A stretch of DNA of 64,000 nucleotides from Scedosporium boydii (GCA_002221725.1 NJFT01000100.1:1-64000), one strand, 5' to 3'; shown: positions 45,888 to 59,300, counted from the first letter of the stretch. Translations and numbers: made by a program. The notes: generated from the letters alone by a model not told the origin.

Positions 45888-46769
45888 AATTGAGGGTGAT
45901 GGGGGGATGGGAGAAGGGTTAGGGGAGAGAGAGAGAGCAAGCCGATACCATGCTGTTGTATCGGCTAGGCCCTCGTGTACAAAACGAAATTACCACCGTT
46001 GAGGAGACGGCACTTTTACTATCCGGCCCCAACCGGACCTTGAGGGCCGAATGGATGTGTTGAGGGCGGCGACGCCGGGAGAGAAAGAGCGGGGTTCGTT
46101 AGTGCCGATTCCGAGAGAGCCCGCCTTGGAGCCGGACTACGATTTGAGATATCGGCACTCTCTCTGCTCGCAACATACACCATATTAAGCTACCACAATC
46201 CGCTTGTACATACTCGCATGGCAGCTATTTTTGCTTCAGCGCTTGTATAGCTCCCCGAGGGCATTTTTGACGAATTGGCCTAGAGGATGATGGCCGGCCA
46301 TGCCAGCCGTCGTCACAAACGCCTAGATACCCTACACTCGTTTCGATGTACATAGAGCAATCCTTAAGATTACTGTGTATTATTTATTTATTTCGTTATT
46401 CTTATTAGCTTCCCCTCCGTCATCCACGGCTATAGGCGCCATTGAGTATGCAGCCTCCGATAACTTGTGAGACATACATAGGCACGAAGGAACCTCTTCT
46501 GGCAACAGAGGAGTTGGCTGACCCGGAACTCTGAGAAGAGCACCTACACTAAATAGATCCAACAGAAAACCGCTCCAATGCTCTTGGATCCAATCATGTA
46601 CAGATTGGCTCAAAACTCGGGCTACTTTAACACCAAGCGGCCCTTTCGCATGTGCACGAGAACACGGCATAGCGCCTTCCCGACCTTGAATCGGCCTCCA
46701 ACAGTTCTGATGATGATGACAACAATGAACTGAGGAAAGGCAGCAGGGCCAATAGCCCACGTGAAGTGC
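45888..46769. other. Intergenic, no supported gene
   Basis: Spans the 3' side of the 78-aa frame up to the kinase fragment. All three plus frames were read for a kinase N-lobe and none was found. Confidence 0.5.
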
Positions 46770-47033
46770 CACCAAGATTTAATCGTCAATCTCACCGGCG
46801 CTCATCACAACGCGACACACCATGTATCGCCGCTGAATATCATGATGGACAGTGGTGACAATCCTGTTATCATCGACCTCGGTTCGTGCAAGCCCATCGG
46901 CCAGGTACTGACGGAACTCGGAACACCAGGGTGGAATGACGGCTTTGATGAGGTTTCAAGCATCCGTAACGACCATATCGGCTTGACGAAGATAGCGGAA
47001 TGGCTTGGAGTGTCAGACGAGAGTTATGATTAA
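46770..47033 (+). pseudogene. Orphan protein-kinase C-lobe fragment lacking the catalytic Asp
   Basis: The frame reads HHVSPLNIMMD, then NPVIIDLGSCKPIGQ and LGTPGWNDGFDE, then NDHIGLTKIAEWLG before a stop. This matches subdomains VIB to IX of the fungal kinase group with catalytic loop H-N-D-x-x-P-x-N-I-M, activation start IIDFGSC and GTPGW. Here the HND triplet is replaced by THH-type residues, so the catalytic Asp is absent, while the Asn of NIM and the metal Asp of IIDLG remain. There is no ATG at the head of the frame and no N-lobe (glycine loop or lysine) in the 400 bp before it. Best read as a decayed gene copy or a non-catalytic remnant. Confidence 0.6.
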
Positions 47034-47890
47034 ACGTGGGCGTCAAATAGAGTTTCAGTTACCAAGCGTTATTTGCAGAGTCTTAAAAAACGATCGGCCA
47101 AGAAGAAGAGGAAAAAGGGGAGGATTCGAGGATCCCGTCATTTTGCATCCGGACATGGTGGGTCCACGGTACCGGCCGTCGCGAGAGTTGATCGGCGATG
47201 TCAATCACATGTCATAAGTTTCTAATTATCACCGGCCCCGCCCCGGTCCAGCCCCAGTCCAGAACACCCAGCCCACCGTCTCGCTACTTCACCCATGATG
47301 CTCCGCGAGCAGACGGTTCTCCTACGCTAGACGGTAGATCACTCCCGAAGGTGAACATCACATACGAAGGGATACTGATGGCCATTGCTCAAAACAGGGA
47401 AACCAAACCACTGTTGAAAATTGTATATTATCAGGAGGCTCGAGGCAATGAGCAACCTCAAACCCCCCTTTCCCCGTTAGCAGTATGAAAAAAAAAAAAA
47501 AATGCAGCTGCTAGCGGTTGGTATGTATGTGTTTTTGGAACTTTTCCCTTCCGCATGTTACCAAAAATCCCTTGTTGAAGTGAAAAAAAAAAGAGAGGAA
47601 AAAAGATAACAAGGTTAAAAAGGGCCACTTTTGAAAACCATCATGCAATATACCGAAAATAGCCAGATTGATATCAAGTACAAGTAAGTAAAATGAAGGG
47701 TGACAATCCCCGTGTCACCCATGTTTTTTCATCATCGGATGGGATGCTGTTCTGATGCTCGCTGTCATCAACATTACCACTCCTCGAATTTGAATCGCTG
47801 CCACCCGTCTCGCTCAACTTTTTTCTAAACACAGCCGCCTCGCCTACTCCGAAATAGTCGACTCGTCGTTTCTCTGTTTTAGGTTGTCGC
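47034..47890. other. Intergenic, ILV2 3' side
   Basis: Contains a 14-A tract just after 47484 and a second A-rich stretch at 47581-47610. A 96-codon frame at 47198-47488 shows no family resemblance. Confidence 0.5.
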
Positions 47891-50328
47891 TTATCCGTGG
47901 AGACCACAAGTTCGTTGCCTCATCAGCTCGCGTCGCGCCTTGTCCTTCTCTGTGGGGGTTGTTAGCATCATGTCACCGGCAAATTAAATCTCAAGACTGT
48001 TAATAAGAACTTACCACTATCCCACGTAAGGAACTCGTGAAGACCCTTGCCAGCCGGCACCATGGGCAAGACAGGCACCTTCTTATCCGTAATCACCTCC
48101 AGAAGGGCGGGACCATCGGTGTTGATGAGCCATTTGAGGGCATCAACAACGTCGTCGGGCTTCGAAACGCGCCTGTGCTGAACACCCATGGCGTCCGCAA
48201 GCTTCATGAAGTCGGGGTTCTTCTGATGGGTGTGCGCGTACCGATCCTCGTAGAAGAGGTTCTGCCATTGCGTCACCATGCCCTGCTCCTCGTTGTTTAG
48301 AACGATAACCTTGACGCCAATGTTGAACTGAGCGGCAGTCGACAGCTCAGTCAGAGTCATGTTGAAAGAGGCATCGCCATCAATGTCGATGACGAGATCA
48401 TCGGGCCTCGCCACCTTGGCGCCGATGGCGGCGGGCAGACCGTAGCCCATGGTTCCGAGACCACCAGAGGTGATCATAGTCCTAGGATACCTCCATCGGA
48501 AGTGCTGGGCTGTCCACATCTGATGTTGGCCGACGCCGGTGGAGATGAAGGTCGTGTCTTTCCTGTCGGCGGTGAGGTTGCTGAGTTCCTCAATGAGGGT
48601 TTGGGGCTTGATGAGACCGGCACGCTCCGCGCGCTCGTAATCTGACAAGGGCCACTTCTTCTTCCATGCGTTGATCTTGTCGAACCATTCCTTACGGTCC
48701 TCCTTGGTCTTGGGGTTTACGAGAGGGAGGAGCTGGCGGAGGTTGGTGGCAACGTCACCCTCGACGGCTTCGGTTGCTTGCACGACCTTGTTGATATTCT
48801 TGGGCATAATTTCGAAGTGGACGATTCCACCACGGCCCTCGGCCGCAGCCGCCTTGGCACCAGGAGCGAACTTGGAGACGTTAAGAGTAACGCGGTCGTC
48901 GAAACGGGCACCGAGAGCAATGATGAGATCGGCTTCCTGCACAGCCATGTTGGCATAGGCAGCACCATGCATACCAAGCATGTGGAGGGACTTCTCGTCG
49001 AGCTCGTCAAAGGCACCCAGGCCGTGAAGAGTGGTGGTCACGGGGAGAGACGCCTTATCCGCAAGTTCCTTCAAAATCTCAGGACCTCCCTCGGAAAGGA
49101 TTACGCCCTGTCCGGCATAGATAACAGGTCGCTTCGCCTTGTTGACGAGTTCGGCGACTCGCTGGATGGAGGAGCGAAGCTGCTGGCGGCTAAGCTCGAG
49201 GGCGGCTTTGGACGCGGCGCTCAAGGAGGGGATGACAACGTCGGTGGGGATGGCCTTCCTGAGGATACCAGCGGTAACGTCCTTAGGCAGATCGACGAGG
49301 ACGGGGCCGGGGCGGCCAGAGGTGGCAATCTCGAAAGCCTCGTTGATTCGACGGGGAAGCTCGGCAACGGACTTGACCATGACGTTCCACTTCGTGCAGG
49401 CGCGAGAGATACCGACAACGTCAGCTTCTTGGAAGGCGTCGCTGCCGATAGCGGTGGTGACGACCTGGCCGCAGAAAACGACCATGGGAGTACCGTCCGA
49501 GTAGGCGTCTTGCATGGGAGTGATGACGTTGGTCGCTCCGGGACCAGAGGTGACGAGGACAACGCCGGGCTTTCCACTCGCCCTGGCGTAACCCTCAGCC
49601 ATGTGACCGGCACCCTGTTCATGTTTCGGGAGAATGAAATCGAAGTGTTTTGAGTTGTAGATGGCATCAAAAACTGGTAGAATGGCGCCTCCGGGGTATC
49701 CAACTATAAAAGGGAGGAGAAAGGGTCCCGATGTCAGCCATTGAACCCGCGTATGACCCGGAAAGACAGATAAAATAGCAATAGACAAGAAAGTAACTTA
49801 CAAATATGCTTCACTCCGTGCCTCAACATCATCTCGTGGAAGATTTCTCCGCCGGTCTTCCCAATAAAGCTGCTATACAGTCAGTGGATCCACGTCTCCG
49901 ATAGTCGGGGCAATCGAAAAATTGAAGGGCTTATGGTAACGTACGACTCGTCCATCTCCGTCGGGCGAGGGTTAACGAGAGGCTGAACATGGCTCCTGTC
50001 TTTCGACTCGATATTGAAAGAAGGGCTGGGAGTTGGGCGGGCACGGCTGTTGTGGGCGAGGCATGTGTTAGGGTCGATGCTTTCAACGTTTTTCTTTTTG
50101 TTTGGAATTTCCAGGTGGCCTTAGCCACCCCCGCCTCCAATTTGACTCGCAGAGGGAGTCGCGAACTTACGAAGCATTGGAAGTAGCAGTGGTATGTCTC
50201 CTCGTCCCAGAAACAGGTTTCCTGGGTGGTGATACGGCTGCTACAGCTGAAGAAGAAATGAAAGATCGTGATGCTGCGGGCTGGGCAGTAGCCCGCAGAG
50301 CGGTAACAGCGTGGCGACCTCGGAGCAT
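47891..50328 (-). CDS. ILV2: Acetolactate synthase catalytic subunit, mitochondrial
   Basis: First common step of branched-chain amino acid synthesis (pyruvate to acetolactate, or with 2-ketobutyrate), in mitochondria, using ThDP, FAD and Mg. Exons 50328-50171, 50079-49945, 49872-49802, 49703-48015 and 47949-47891 give 703 residues. A Ser/Ala/Arg-rich transit peptide (MLRGRHAVTALRATAQ) precedes NPRPTEMDESSFIGKTGGEI. Visible motifs: FGYPGGAILPVFDA, catalytic Glu150 in KHEQGAGHMAEG, the ThDP motif starting IDGDASFNM, EEQGMVTQWQ with the conserved Trp of the herbicide site, and the terminal KARRELMRQR after the last intron. The intron 1 acceptor (AAAG at 50080) is the only one I found that keeps the frame but lacks a good pyrimidine tract, so the boundary is provisional. 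The regulatory subunit Ilv6 is not in this window. Confidence 0.95.
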
Positions 50329-51901
50329 GGCTGTTATGTCGAGCGGAAAGGATCTGGGGGGGATAGGATAAACAGAAGAAGAGGGTATAAAGAATGCAAA
50401 AAAGAAGCAATTGAACTTGGAAACCAAGACGAATTGCAGATGAAGAATTTAATTCTCCTCTGGACAGGTGCAGCTCCTCCAACTGTAAACTTTCTTGAGT
50501 CACACGAGGAAGGTTGTTGGAGTCAAAGCCCAAGTTGGAAAAGTCGGAAGTTTTGTCCTGTCCTGTCTGGTGACTCAGCGGTGTAGTCAGGCCCAGGGAA
50601 CTCGAGCTTTGGTGTTGCGGGAGAGGCAAGCAAAGTCTCGAAAAAAAGAAGAAGAAAAAAAAAAAAAAAAAGATAGACTGCCCATTTTGCCGGTTCAATA
50701 GACTCTGTGGGGTAACCGGTACACCTCCTGCGCCCTTGGCCACCTCGTTGACCAATGGAGCCCCCGACAAGTGGCGATATCGGCTCTTTGAAGATTCCTG
50801 ATTGGCCGATCTCCATCCCATCGTGTGTCCGACTTCGTAGCGTACATTTGCACAGTACGACATGTACATGAAATAAAGTCGATTCCCAGTTCGCACCGCA
50901 CATTTTCGCACTCCGAAGTCTCCTTGGGTCTGCTTGGTGGAACGAGACTCTTCCACAAGTTGGTACCCAATTGTAAAAAGTTATTAAAATTTACGTCGTG
51001 AGTTTGAGATCAAGCTAAGTTATTCTGGCTTTCGTAGATCTGGCTGTCAAATCTCAGAAATCTCAGGGCTCTCTCCAAATAGATACTACAGAATGCATGC
51101 GCTTTGAAAGTCAGGAACCTGAACCTGCAGAGCTACCCACACACGGACAATTTGACGGGAGGGTGAAGTACTTCGTACTGTCACTGGACAGTGGACATGG
51201 ACAGACACCACTAAGTTCGACCACCCCAAGACCCTGGATGGTCTAGCGCAATGATGGTGGGGCAGGCGGACTCAAAGCCAAGCTGCTGTACTTTCCCAAT
51301 GCGATTCGATGAGTCTGTCCAAGATCCTCTTCTCTCAGGTAACCTCGGTCTTCGCGGTCATGACTCCGAGATCGAGACAAGGAGGACGGAAGGGGTCGAC
51401 GGGAATGAAAGGCGGGGTTGCCTTGGATTGATGTCGGAATCGGAGGGGAGAAAATCTTGACAGACGGGACATATTTTCAGGAGTACCAGACTTTGACTTT
51501 GTCAGGACCAAAGGATCGGATGCCTCGCACTCTCAGGGTCCTCATGCCCATGAGGCGAACGTCCAATTCCCGCCAATAACATTCCCAAGCTAATTACCAA
51601 AGCTCCTGACGAACATCAAAATGCTAATTTGCGAGCAAAATCTTGGGACATTCCCACACAAGATTTCGTCTCGAGATCTACCGTCAGCGGCGCCTTCCTA
51701 GAGATGTCTCTCTTCGTGGGCGACTTCGTAGTTTACGTCCAACCGCAGTGGACGGCGTTGCTGCCCAGAGACTAAAACCTTTAACCGCTTCGGTCTCACC
51801 GTCTTGCGTTGCTCTCGGGGCACCGACGATGTGGCAAAAACAACCTTTCTTGCATGCCTACTGGCTGACAGCTGCCAGCCATGACACTTGCAGCTTTTCT
51901 T

Positions 51902-51913
51902 CCCCCCCCCCCC
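51902..51913. repeat. Poly-C tract (12 nt)
   Basis: Twelve consecutive C residues, rare in this genome's intergenic DNA; copy number may be a sequencing uncertainty. Confidence 0.8.
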
Positions 51914-54900
51914 ACCAAAAAGCCAGAATCCAACGGCGAAAGTCGAACAACAAAATATTAAACGGGGCAAAATTACTCTGTCTTGGGGATGTCCTGGGAG
52001 CTTCGGCCGCTATTCTAATGAAACACTAGATTCTCTTTTGGAAATATGCGATGCTCTGTATGGAGCAGCAGGCTGCTGCCAACTGCTGCAGGTCACATAC
52101 ACTCTCTCTGAAATCACGGGTCTTCGATATGACTCGAGCCACGAGCCAGACAGCGGGTACGACCAAAGGTTCCAAGTCCATCTCCTCTGACCCCACGCCT
52201 CCCTACCTTCAAAATATAGATCCCGTCTGCGAGAAACCGTTAATCCCAGTGGGCTTCGTCTCAGCCAGACACATGTTTCGGGTAGTGCAGAGAGAAATAA
52301 ATGAGGCAAACCGGGCCAGGGTCCTGTCTCTGGGTTATTACAGCCTGACCTGCTAGCAGCACCTCAGCTATAGGTATCTAGGTACTACTATCGTGGCTGA
52401 ATCTCGACGATTCAGATGAGTCTAATTCCCTGATTACATTCCGAATTTCCGCGGTAACATGCAAAACTAGCCACCGTGAAAGTGGGCAAAGTCCGAGACA
52501 GTGGTTCACACGCGTCACAGCCTTTCGCGACTTATTGCGCCAGCGTCTAGGGCGTCGGGAGAAAGAGGAAAGGGGTGAGGGAGGGCTAGGCACGACTCTT
52601 CTACCGTTTCGCCTCATGTTTCCGCACGAAACATTGACGGCATCACTCTGTGGCAGTAAATGCCCGCCGCCAGGTGAGGGTAGATCAAGACCAAACGCCA
52701 GGTCTCCCACTGAAAGTCGTACGAGACGGCCCCATTCGTGGAACGCATTCAGAGTCTCCGCATTAGGTGTCTCGTTGACATTGGCTTAGTCTCGAGATCG
52801 GTTGACCAGTCCATCTCTTTCCCAGTACCAAAGCCCATCCATCGGCTACCGGCCTGCTAGTTGAGGGCTTCACCGCCAGCCTGATTCTACACAGATTCTA
52901 CACTCGGTGGAGTTGTGAGGTAGCATGGTTTCTTGAACTGCTAGGGAAGGGATTCTTGACATCCGCCTTCTTTTTCAGCGTGTTGAACAGAGGTCTCTGG
53001 AGGTGCCTTCTCTTCTTTTCTTGCGAATTGCGAATGCGAATTACGAACCAGCCCACCTTTGAAGTGACACGACGCGCACGTGGGCTTCATGGGGAACTTT
53101 CTTCTACACCTTAGCCATGCCCGTGATCACCCCACCAACTTGAGAGACAGGTGGAAGAGACATGGATATTCGCGGGGCTGTCCGGCCTAGCCTGCCTATA
53201 TTTGCTCGAAAGGGCAGGCTGCATTCTGTATGAACCTAACGAAACGATAAGGCCCATGTTGCGATCGACGTCGAGCTCGACATATCTAATCTAGCCGTCT
53301 GGGTGAAGACAAGGTCTCCCATGCATAATAGCGACTCCTGCGGGCCTCAATGCGCTTTTCGAAGAGATGATTGGACTTCAATATAAGGCGTGCGAAAGAG
53401 CAGAGATGCTCAGAGAAACTATAGACAGGGACCGTAGTTTTCCAAGAGAGGAATAGGAAGGTGCTGGAGAGAAAGGAACCGGGGGCGCCGTGTATTGAAG
53501 GGGGGGAAGAGGATAGAACGTAAACGCGGAGCTTGAGGTAAGGAAATGGAAGCGTGGAAGACGGAGGCGAGATGTTGCGGCCGCGGCCTCCGAGTGTGAC
53601 GGAGAGGGAGGAAGTAGGTTTGTTGGAGCGGTTCGCGACCTAGGCCGCGCCCGCTGCCCAGCTCACGCCCTTCATCTGGACTGTAGCCTAATGTAACCAA
53701 GGTTAGATGTTGACCTTGAGGATATGATGGTAACTGAAGTAATAGGAATTGGAGCGTCTTCGCCACTGACCGATCCGCACTCACTATCACCAGCGATAAC
53801 ACCTCGCCATCAGCTAAGCCATACCGCCATCGGCTTCAACCGAAGCATCAGCTCACGAGCTGAGAAAGTCATCAAAATTAGTCAAGAACAATCATCAACA
53901 CCTACAACCTGTAGATAGGGACCTCAATCACACCGAGAGGTAACTTCTTACCCTCTCCTTTCATTGAATAGAGTATTGCGTCCGAGACAGTCTTACGTCG
54001 TATTTCTACGGCTTGTCCTCCTTGCCCCAGAGCAAAGCCCCCCAAAATGACAGGGATGCCGGACCTTCTGGAACATTTCCATTTACGAAACGACGAGGCC
54101 TGTGCGACATGACTCAATCCCACCATACAGCAAGCCTCGAAGTGGATCGACGAACTCTATTAATTTGATCGCCAGCTCAGCAATGCTTTTACTTTAATTC
54201 CCTAGGCGACGGGCCATCATCTGCTATCCACGGGATCGTTCATGGGGCTGTGCGTTCCGTGGTTGCGTGCCGATGATGGTCTACATTTTACCCTGATGGA
54301 TAGAGGAAGAGAAAAAGAAAAGGCAAAAAAAGGAAGCAAGGGAAGGAGGGTCGGCCCATGTTCTAGAAGGCTTCTACGATGTCGCACATGCCCCCCCGCC
54401 AACCTCCCTGCATGATGCGTCTGTAGCTACTTTCTACGAGCAGGATAAGGAATGAAGGCGAATCGGACGGAGGTCCATATTGAGAAGACGGCAGAAGGGT
54501 TACTTCCATGCCGTGGCTCCATGATTATCTTCAAAAAAGCCTCCAGACCGATGCTGTGCTACACAAGAGAAGGGTGTGCCTGCCTGCGTGGTGCTCGACT
54601 CGATCGTACTTCGTATTTTGTTGAGCCATTCGTCTCGAGCCAACCTCCTGCGATGATGCGAGTTGTTCGAATTCCACAGTTCCAGCAAGGAAGAGTGTGC
54701 CATTAATTAAGCCAGTCTTGATACGGCAAGGGGAGAACCCTTCTGGCTTGACCTACCGTTGACTGTCCTTGGGATAATTAGCGAGAATGTCGCAGAAGAG
54801 CCTTTGTGGACGCCTTGAAAACGCTCGTGCACACGAGTGTACTTCGTACTTCCTCGCTGGCCAGCCGGACTCATCCTTCGACAAGCGGGTGTTGATCGTC

Positions 54901-56344
54901 AGAGCCCCGTCTTATCCCTGGCCCACGCTCCTTTATCTTATTTACGGCTGAATCGGTGACATCCATGGCTTACAATGTGCTAAAGGGGGAAAAGAAGCAA
55001 GTAGATTGTCTCTGAATGAACTGCTCTAGAATCAATCCCGCTTCCCATTCGAATCAAAATTCTGTACATGAATCGTGACACTTCCTGAATCGGAGCTAGA
55101 AGACGGGGAATAATGGGTGGGAAGACACAGATCCAACACGACCTAACGGGTGGGGTGCAGGCTGTGGCGTGGCGCCCAAAGCTGGAAACGAGGACGTTGT
55201 TCATTTTAAGATTGCCTCGTCAGAAATATCTTGTCTTCTGGGTGTCGTAAATCTCGCCTTCCCCGGTCTTCCAGTTGCTTTTTTCCACTTCATTCTGTGT
55301 TCGTTTTTCGTCCGCAACGTTCGCAGGCACACTAGAACTTGTGGCGGCCGATTTTCCGCTCATGAATCCCTGGTGAACCATTGACGATCATGATTGACCA
55401 GGCGCACCCGATTTTGTAGGATAGTGCCCACCGTACCGTACCGCATTAGCAGGGTAGCGTACGGGTAAATGGCAAAACAACAACGTTGCTTTTATGCTCT
55501 CCTTGTCGTGGATTTTTCTTCTGCATGTTAATACCCCGGTCCACTCTTCAAGGGGGTGGGCACTGGGGAGGAGCCGTGTGGGAGGCCCCATGCTACCATT
55601 TGCCGGATCCCCGTGGGTTCTTCCTGTTCCTAGCGGGCTTCGAGAACATTTTCAGAATGCAAGGGAGAGAGGACGAAAAAGCAGCCAAGACACCTTTCAG
55701 ACTCTTGTCCTTCCACCCCCTTCTTCGCCTCGGGTGTCAGAGATCCGGGGTGGGCCATCTCGGTCTTCTTGACCAGCTCTAGCGTAGTGCAAAAAAATAG
55801 TCCGTTTTCCATTGAGCTAGCTACCTCGTCGCGTCCCTGCAAGCGGCCCATTGTAGCGCCTCGGCGTTGTTCTTTCGCTCTCCTTACCAAGCCGTGCGTT
55901 TTGTTAACGCAATTATTGGCACGACGTCGGGCGGCGAGTCTTCCGCGGTAAATCACAATGGACGAGGCTTGAAAAGCCAAAACGCCATTGTTTCTCCCAC
56001 TCCTTCTGACTTGTCTACCATCGCCGCCCGCTCTGAGATCAAGCCAACGTCAGTGCCGCTCGGGGATGTACTTCGTATTACTATTCCTGTTGCTTCGTCT
56101 CAAGACAACAGCTCGTGCCCGCGTTGGTATATCGGGGTGGTCAGGATGAGGGAGGATTCAACCCTAAGACGACATGGGGCTTCATGTGGGTGCTATGTTC
56201 TGGGAACCCTGGTCATTCCGGACAACGCCGTTTCCCCTCACCTTGCCTCCAGCCCCAGACTTGCAGAGATCCATTTTTCTTCCAAAATTCAAGGGTAATA
56301 TCTTTTTGGGCGGGTTCCATTGCCTTAGCGTACTTCTAGAAGGA

Positions 56345-56371
56345 ATGGAAGGTTGGTCGCCAACCTTCCAT
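56345..56371. repeat. Perfect 12-bp inverted repeat with 3-nt loop
   Basis: ATGGAAGGTTGG, loop TCG, then CCAACCTTCCAT. Arms pair without mismatch. It is unrelated to the 9-mer family and is not followed by a T-run, so an intrinsic terminator is not implied. Confidence 0.93.
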
Positions 56372-59300
56372 CGATCCTGCAGCCCTTGTCCGCTATGGTG
56401 TGCCTTGCCTGGACCGCTGGCTGGCTGGCGTACACCGCCGGGGGTGGCGGGAGAAGCTCTATGACGGGCGACTCGAAGGTGGATAGAGTTATCGTTTATT
56501 ACCGTGAGACAGGACAGCCTCAGGGCTCCCTCCAATCTCCTTTTAGAATCTCCGGCAGTATGTCTCTCGCCAGACGGTATTGACGGCGGGAAGGCGCATG
56601 TGCCTGTGGCTGACACATGGTCTCACTTTGGGATTTGTCTTGCCTCAGTTCTCTCCGATGTAAGTCTTGTACCTTAGAGTAGGTCTAACTGTACTTTCTT
56701 AATTGATATTTCTTTTTCCTTTTTCTCTCTCTCTGCTTTTGCGCCCCTAATCTCGATAGCCGTCACGTCAACTCGTGGGAAAGTATTAGTGTAAACTTGC
56801 GCATCAATTCCAAGTAACCACCCTGCATGGCGCCTGCACTCTGCGGTCGAACTCGCACTTGCTCACTAGCACTCTCATGTACCTACCTCACTTTGCTCTG
56901 GAAGCTGCAAGGGAGCCAATGGATCAACCCATGGATCGATGGGAAGGAACAGAGAAGATTGAAGTCAAGCTTGTACAGGTACATAGTGCCGACGGTCTGA
57001 GAAATGCCCGGAACAACCCCCTCAGCCAACACACCGGTCTGGAGCAGCGATTCGCTGGAACTGCAACCACCATCACACACACACCACGACTCACGATAAT
57101 TTTTCCCTTCCCGTTGGCGCTACTCTTGACGATTGATTCAATTCATGGGAGGAACAAGTCTCGGAAATGGACGACTCCTTTGTGACCATGAATGGACGAT
57201 GGTGACTGTACCTGAGTCCAGCTTGCTATGTACTGTCCACGATATGCAAGCTCCTTCGTACACAGATCAAAATTGATGTTCTCTCAAATCAATCATCAAC
57301 CACCAGTTGCCCTGTGCGTTGTCTCCTAGAGTATCTGCTACGCACACCACTCCACCAGCGCACTGCGTCAGTTCCTCCTGGTACATGCAAGCTGCAGATG
57401 GTTAATAGTACCTGCCCGGAAAAGAAAAGGAAGGAGAGGGTGTGGTGCGCTGCGATGGACGAAGTACCCATACTTGGAGCAGTCCAGAGCCGTACTTCGT
57501 AACTCCCTAGGCAGGCTTGCCTTCCAAGTCAACAGACCATACGAAGTAAGCAGTCAAGATCAAAGGTGTACGAAGTAGTGTACCGTGCTGTGGAGCCTGG
57601 CTGGAAGGAACGAGAGCTGCAGAAGCCTCGGGCATGTGGTTTCAATCAATCATCAATTGTTCTGTCCCTTGTATTTTCGTCTCGTAATGGCTAAGCCCAG
57701 CCTCTACCTGCGTACTTGTACTGGGATTTTAATCAATGTCGAAGAAACTCTGTCGAAAGGCACACACACCCGCACGCCTTTGACGCTATCAAAAGTAGTG
57801 GATCAATTCGTCGATGAACATTCACTATTACTTGATCTATCCATGATCCATCCATCCCCCCTGGTCTGGTTTGTCTTCCACGGACCACGAAGTATATCAT
57901 ATCGAACATTCCCTCCCCCCTCCCCCTTCCCATTTCCTTTCGTGGCTGGATTTGATTTCTTCATCCTTGTACATACCATTCCGCCCTGCTCTGTTGTCTA
58001 GCCTTGCCAGTCATCCACCCATCCATCCCTTGCTTTGACGAGCAGGAACCAGACAGGTCCCGTGTCGGTCCGTCTTCTTCACCCAAGCCAATTTTATTTA
58101 AGCCCTACCCTAGGGATAGGCTTCCGACGAATTCTTACCGGCCCCCTTGTCCACTTCCCCGGAACCAATCCTATAGGCACTTGGTCGCATTCCCACGACT
58201 CTTCTTACCCAAGCATTGGGGCAGACGTGCTTGTACGAACAGGACATACATTTCAGCACACGCATACGCATACATACGGCTTCACCACATCCTTCGCGCC
58301 ACCGCCGACGAAACGCCCCCCTCCTAGAAGCGTCAATCAGCACTTCCCGGCATTATCCAGCATTTTCAGTACATTAGAGGCCCCCATCTCATCCTCGGCG
58401 CTCACGATAATTGGTCGACCCCGACGTACCAACTGGTCGGGGTGGTGCGCCAATTTTGTTACACATCACGACAGCTGCCCAGCGCAGCCTATTACAACAA
58501 AGGTACGGAATTCTGGACCCAAAGAGTTTCTAGTTCCCTCCGCACCGCCTTATCTATAACCCACACGTCCCACTCCACCGTTATCCTTCCCCCCTGTTTC
58601 CATATCTTTCCCTATCTGCACCATCTTTCTCTTACACGACATATTATTCCCTGTCCCCCTCCCTTCCCTTCCCTTTTCCCCCCTTCTTCCCTTACAATCC
58701 TCATGCTTGTGGGAAAGAGAGGGTCTATCCTGGGGGTTTTCTTAGTCATTAAACCCTCCCATCTCGGCGTACTTCTGGTTGGGTGTATAACACGGCTTCG
58801 CATCGAAACATAAATACGCCAGACTCCCATCCCTCTTTTCGAGATAGATGCGCCGGCAAGGGGCTCAAGTGTTCCCAAGCGTCGAGGTGTCGGGGTCTGA
58901 TACGACTGGAAAGATTAACCCCAGAACCTAGTCGAGGAATACATGGCCGCCCCAGGCTAGGTTTTGCAGAGTTTCCGGTATCAGTTGGACGCGAAAACCT
59001 AGCCCACACGCCGTCATCTTGCTTTTGCGCTTTCTCCACTTTGCGCCGTTCTTTGTTTGGGTCGAGCCTGGCAAGAAAACCCCCAACTTACCCCAATTTT
59101 TCCTTATCGATACTTTATACATACATCGATCACTGCAACCCTGCTCCAGGAACACCAGACTTGATACTTGATATCAGCTGGTTTCCCACCTCCGCCTTGT
59201 ACCCATAAAACGCAAATCATTTCTTGTTAGTCCCAAGCTTGGCTTTTGCCTTATTTCTCGTACCTTGTCTCCAGCGTACCATCTGTTGGCTCTTCTTGGG

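Noticed and set aside
48778..49653. 291-codon plus-strand frame
   Set aside because: Exactly antisense to the main ILV2 exon; typical GC3 codon-bias shadow with no family resemblance.
49931..50956. 341-codon minus-strand frame upstream of and overlapping ILV2
   Set aside because: Begins at GTG, includes a poly-Phe run from a homopolymer, and crosses ILV2 exons 1-2 out of phase.
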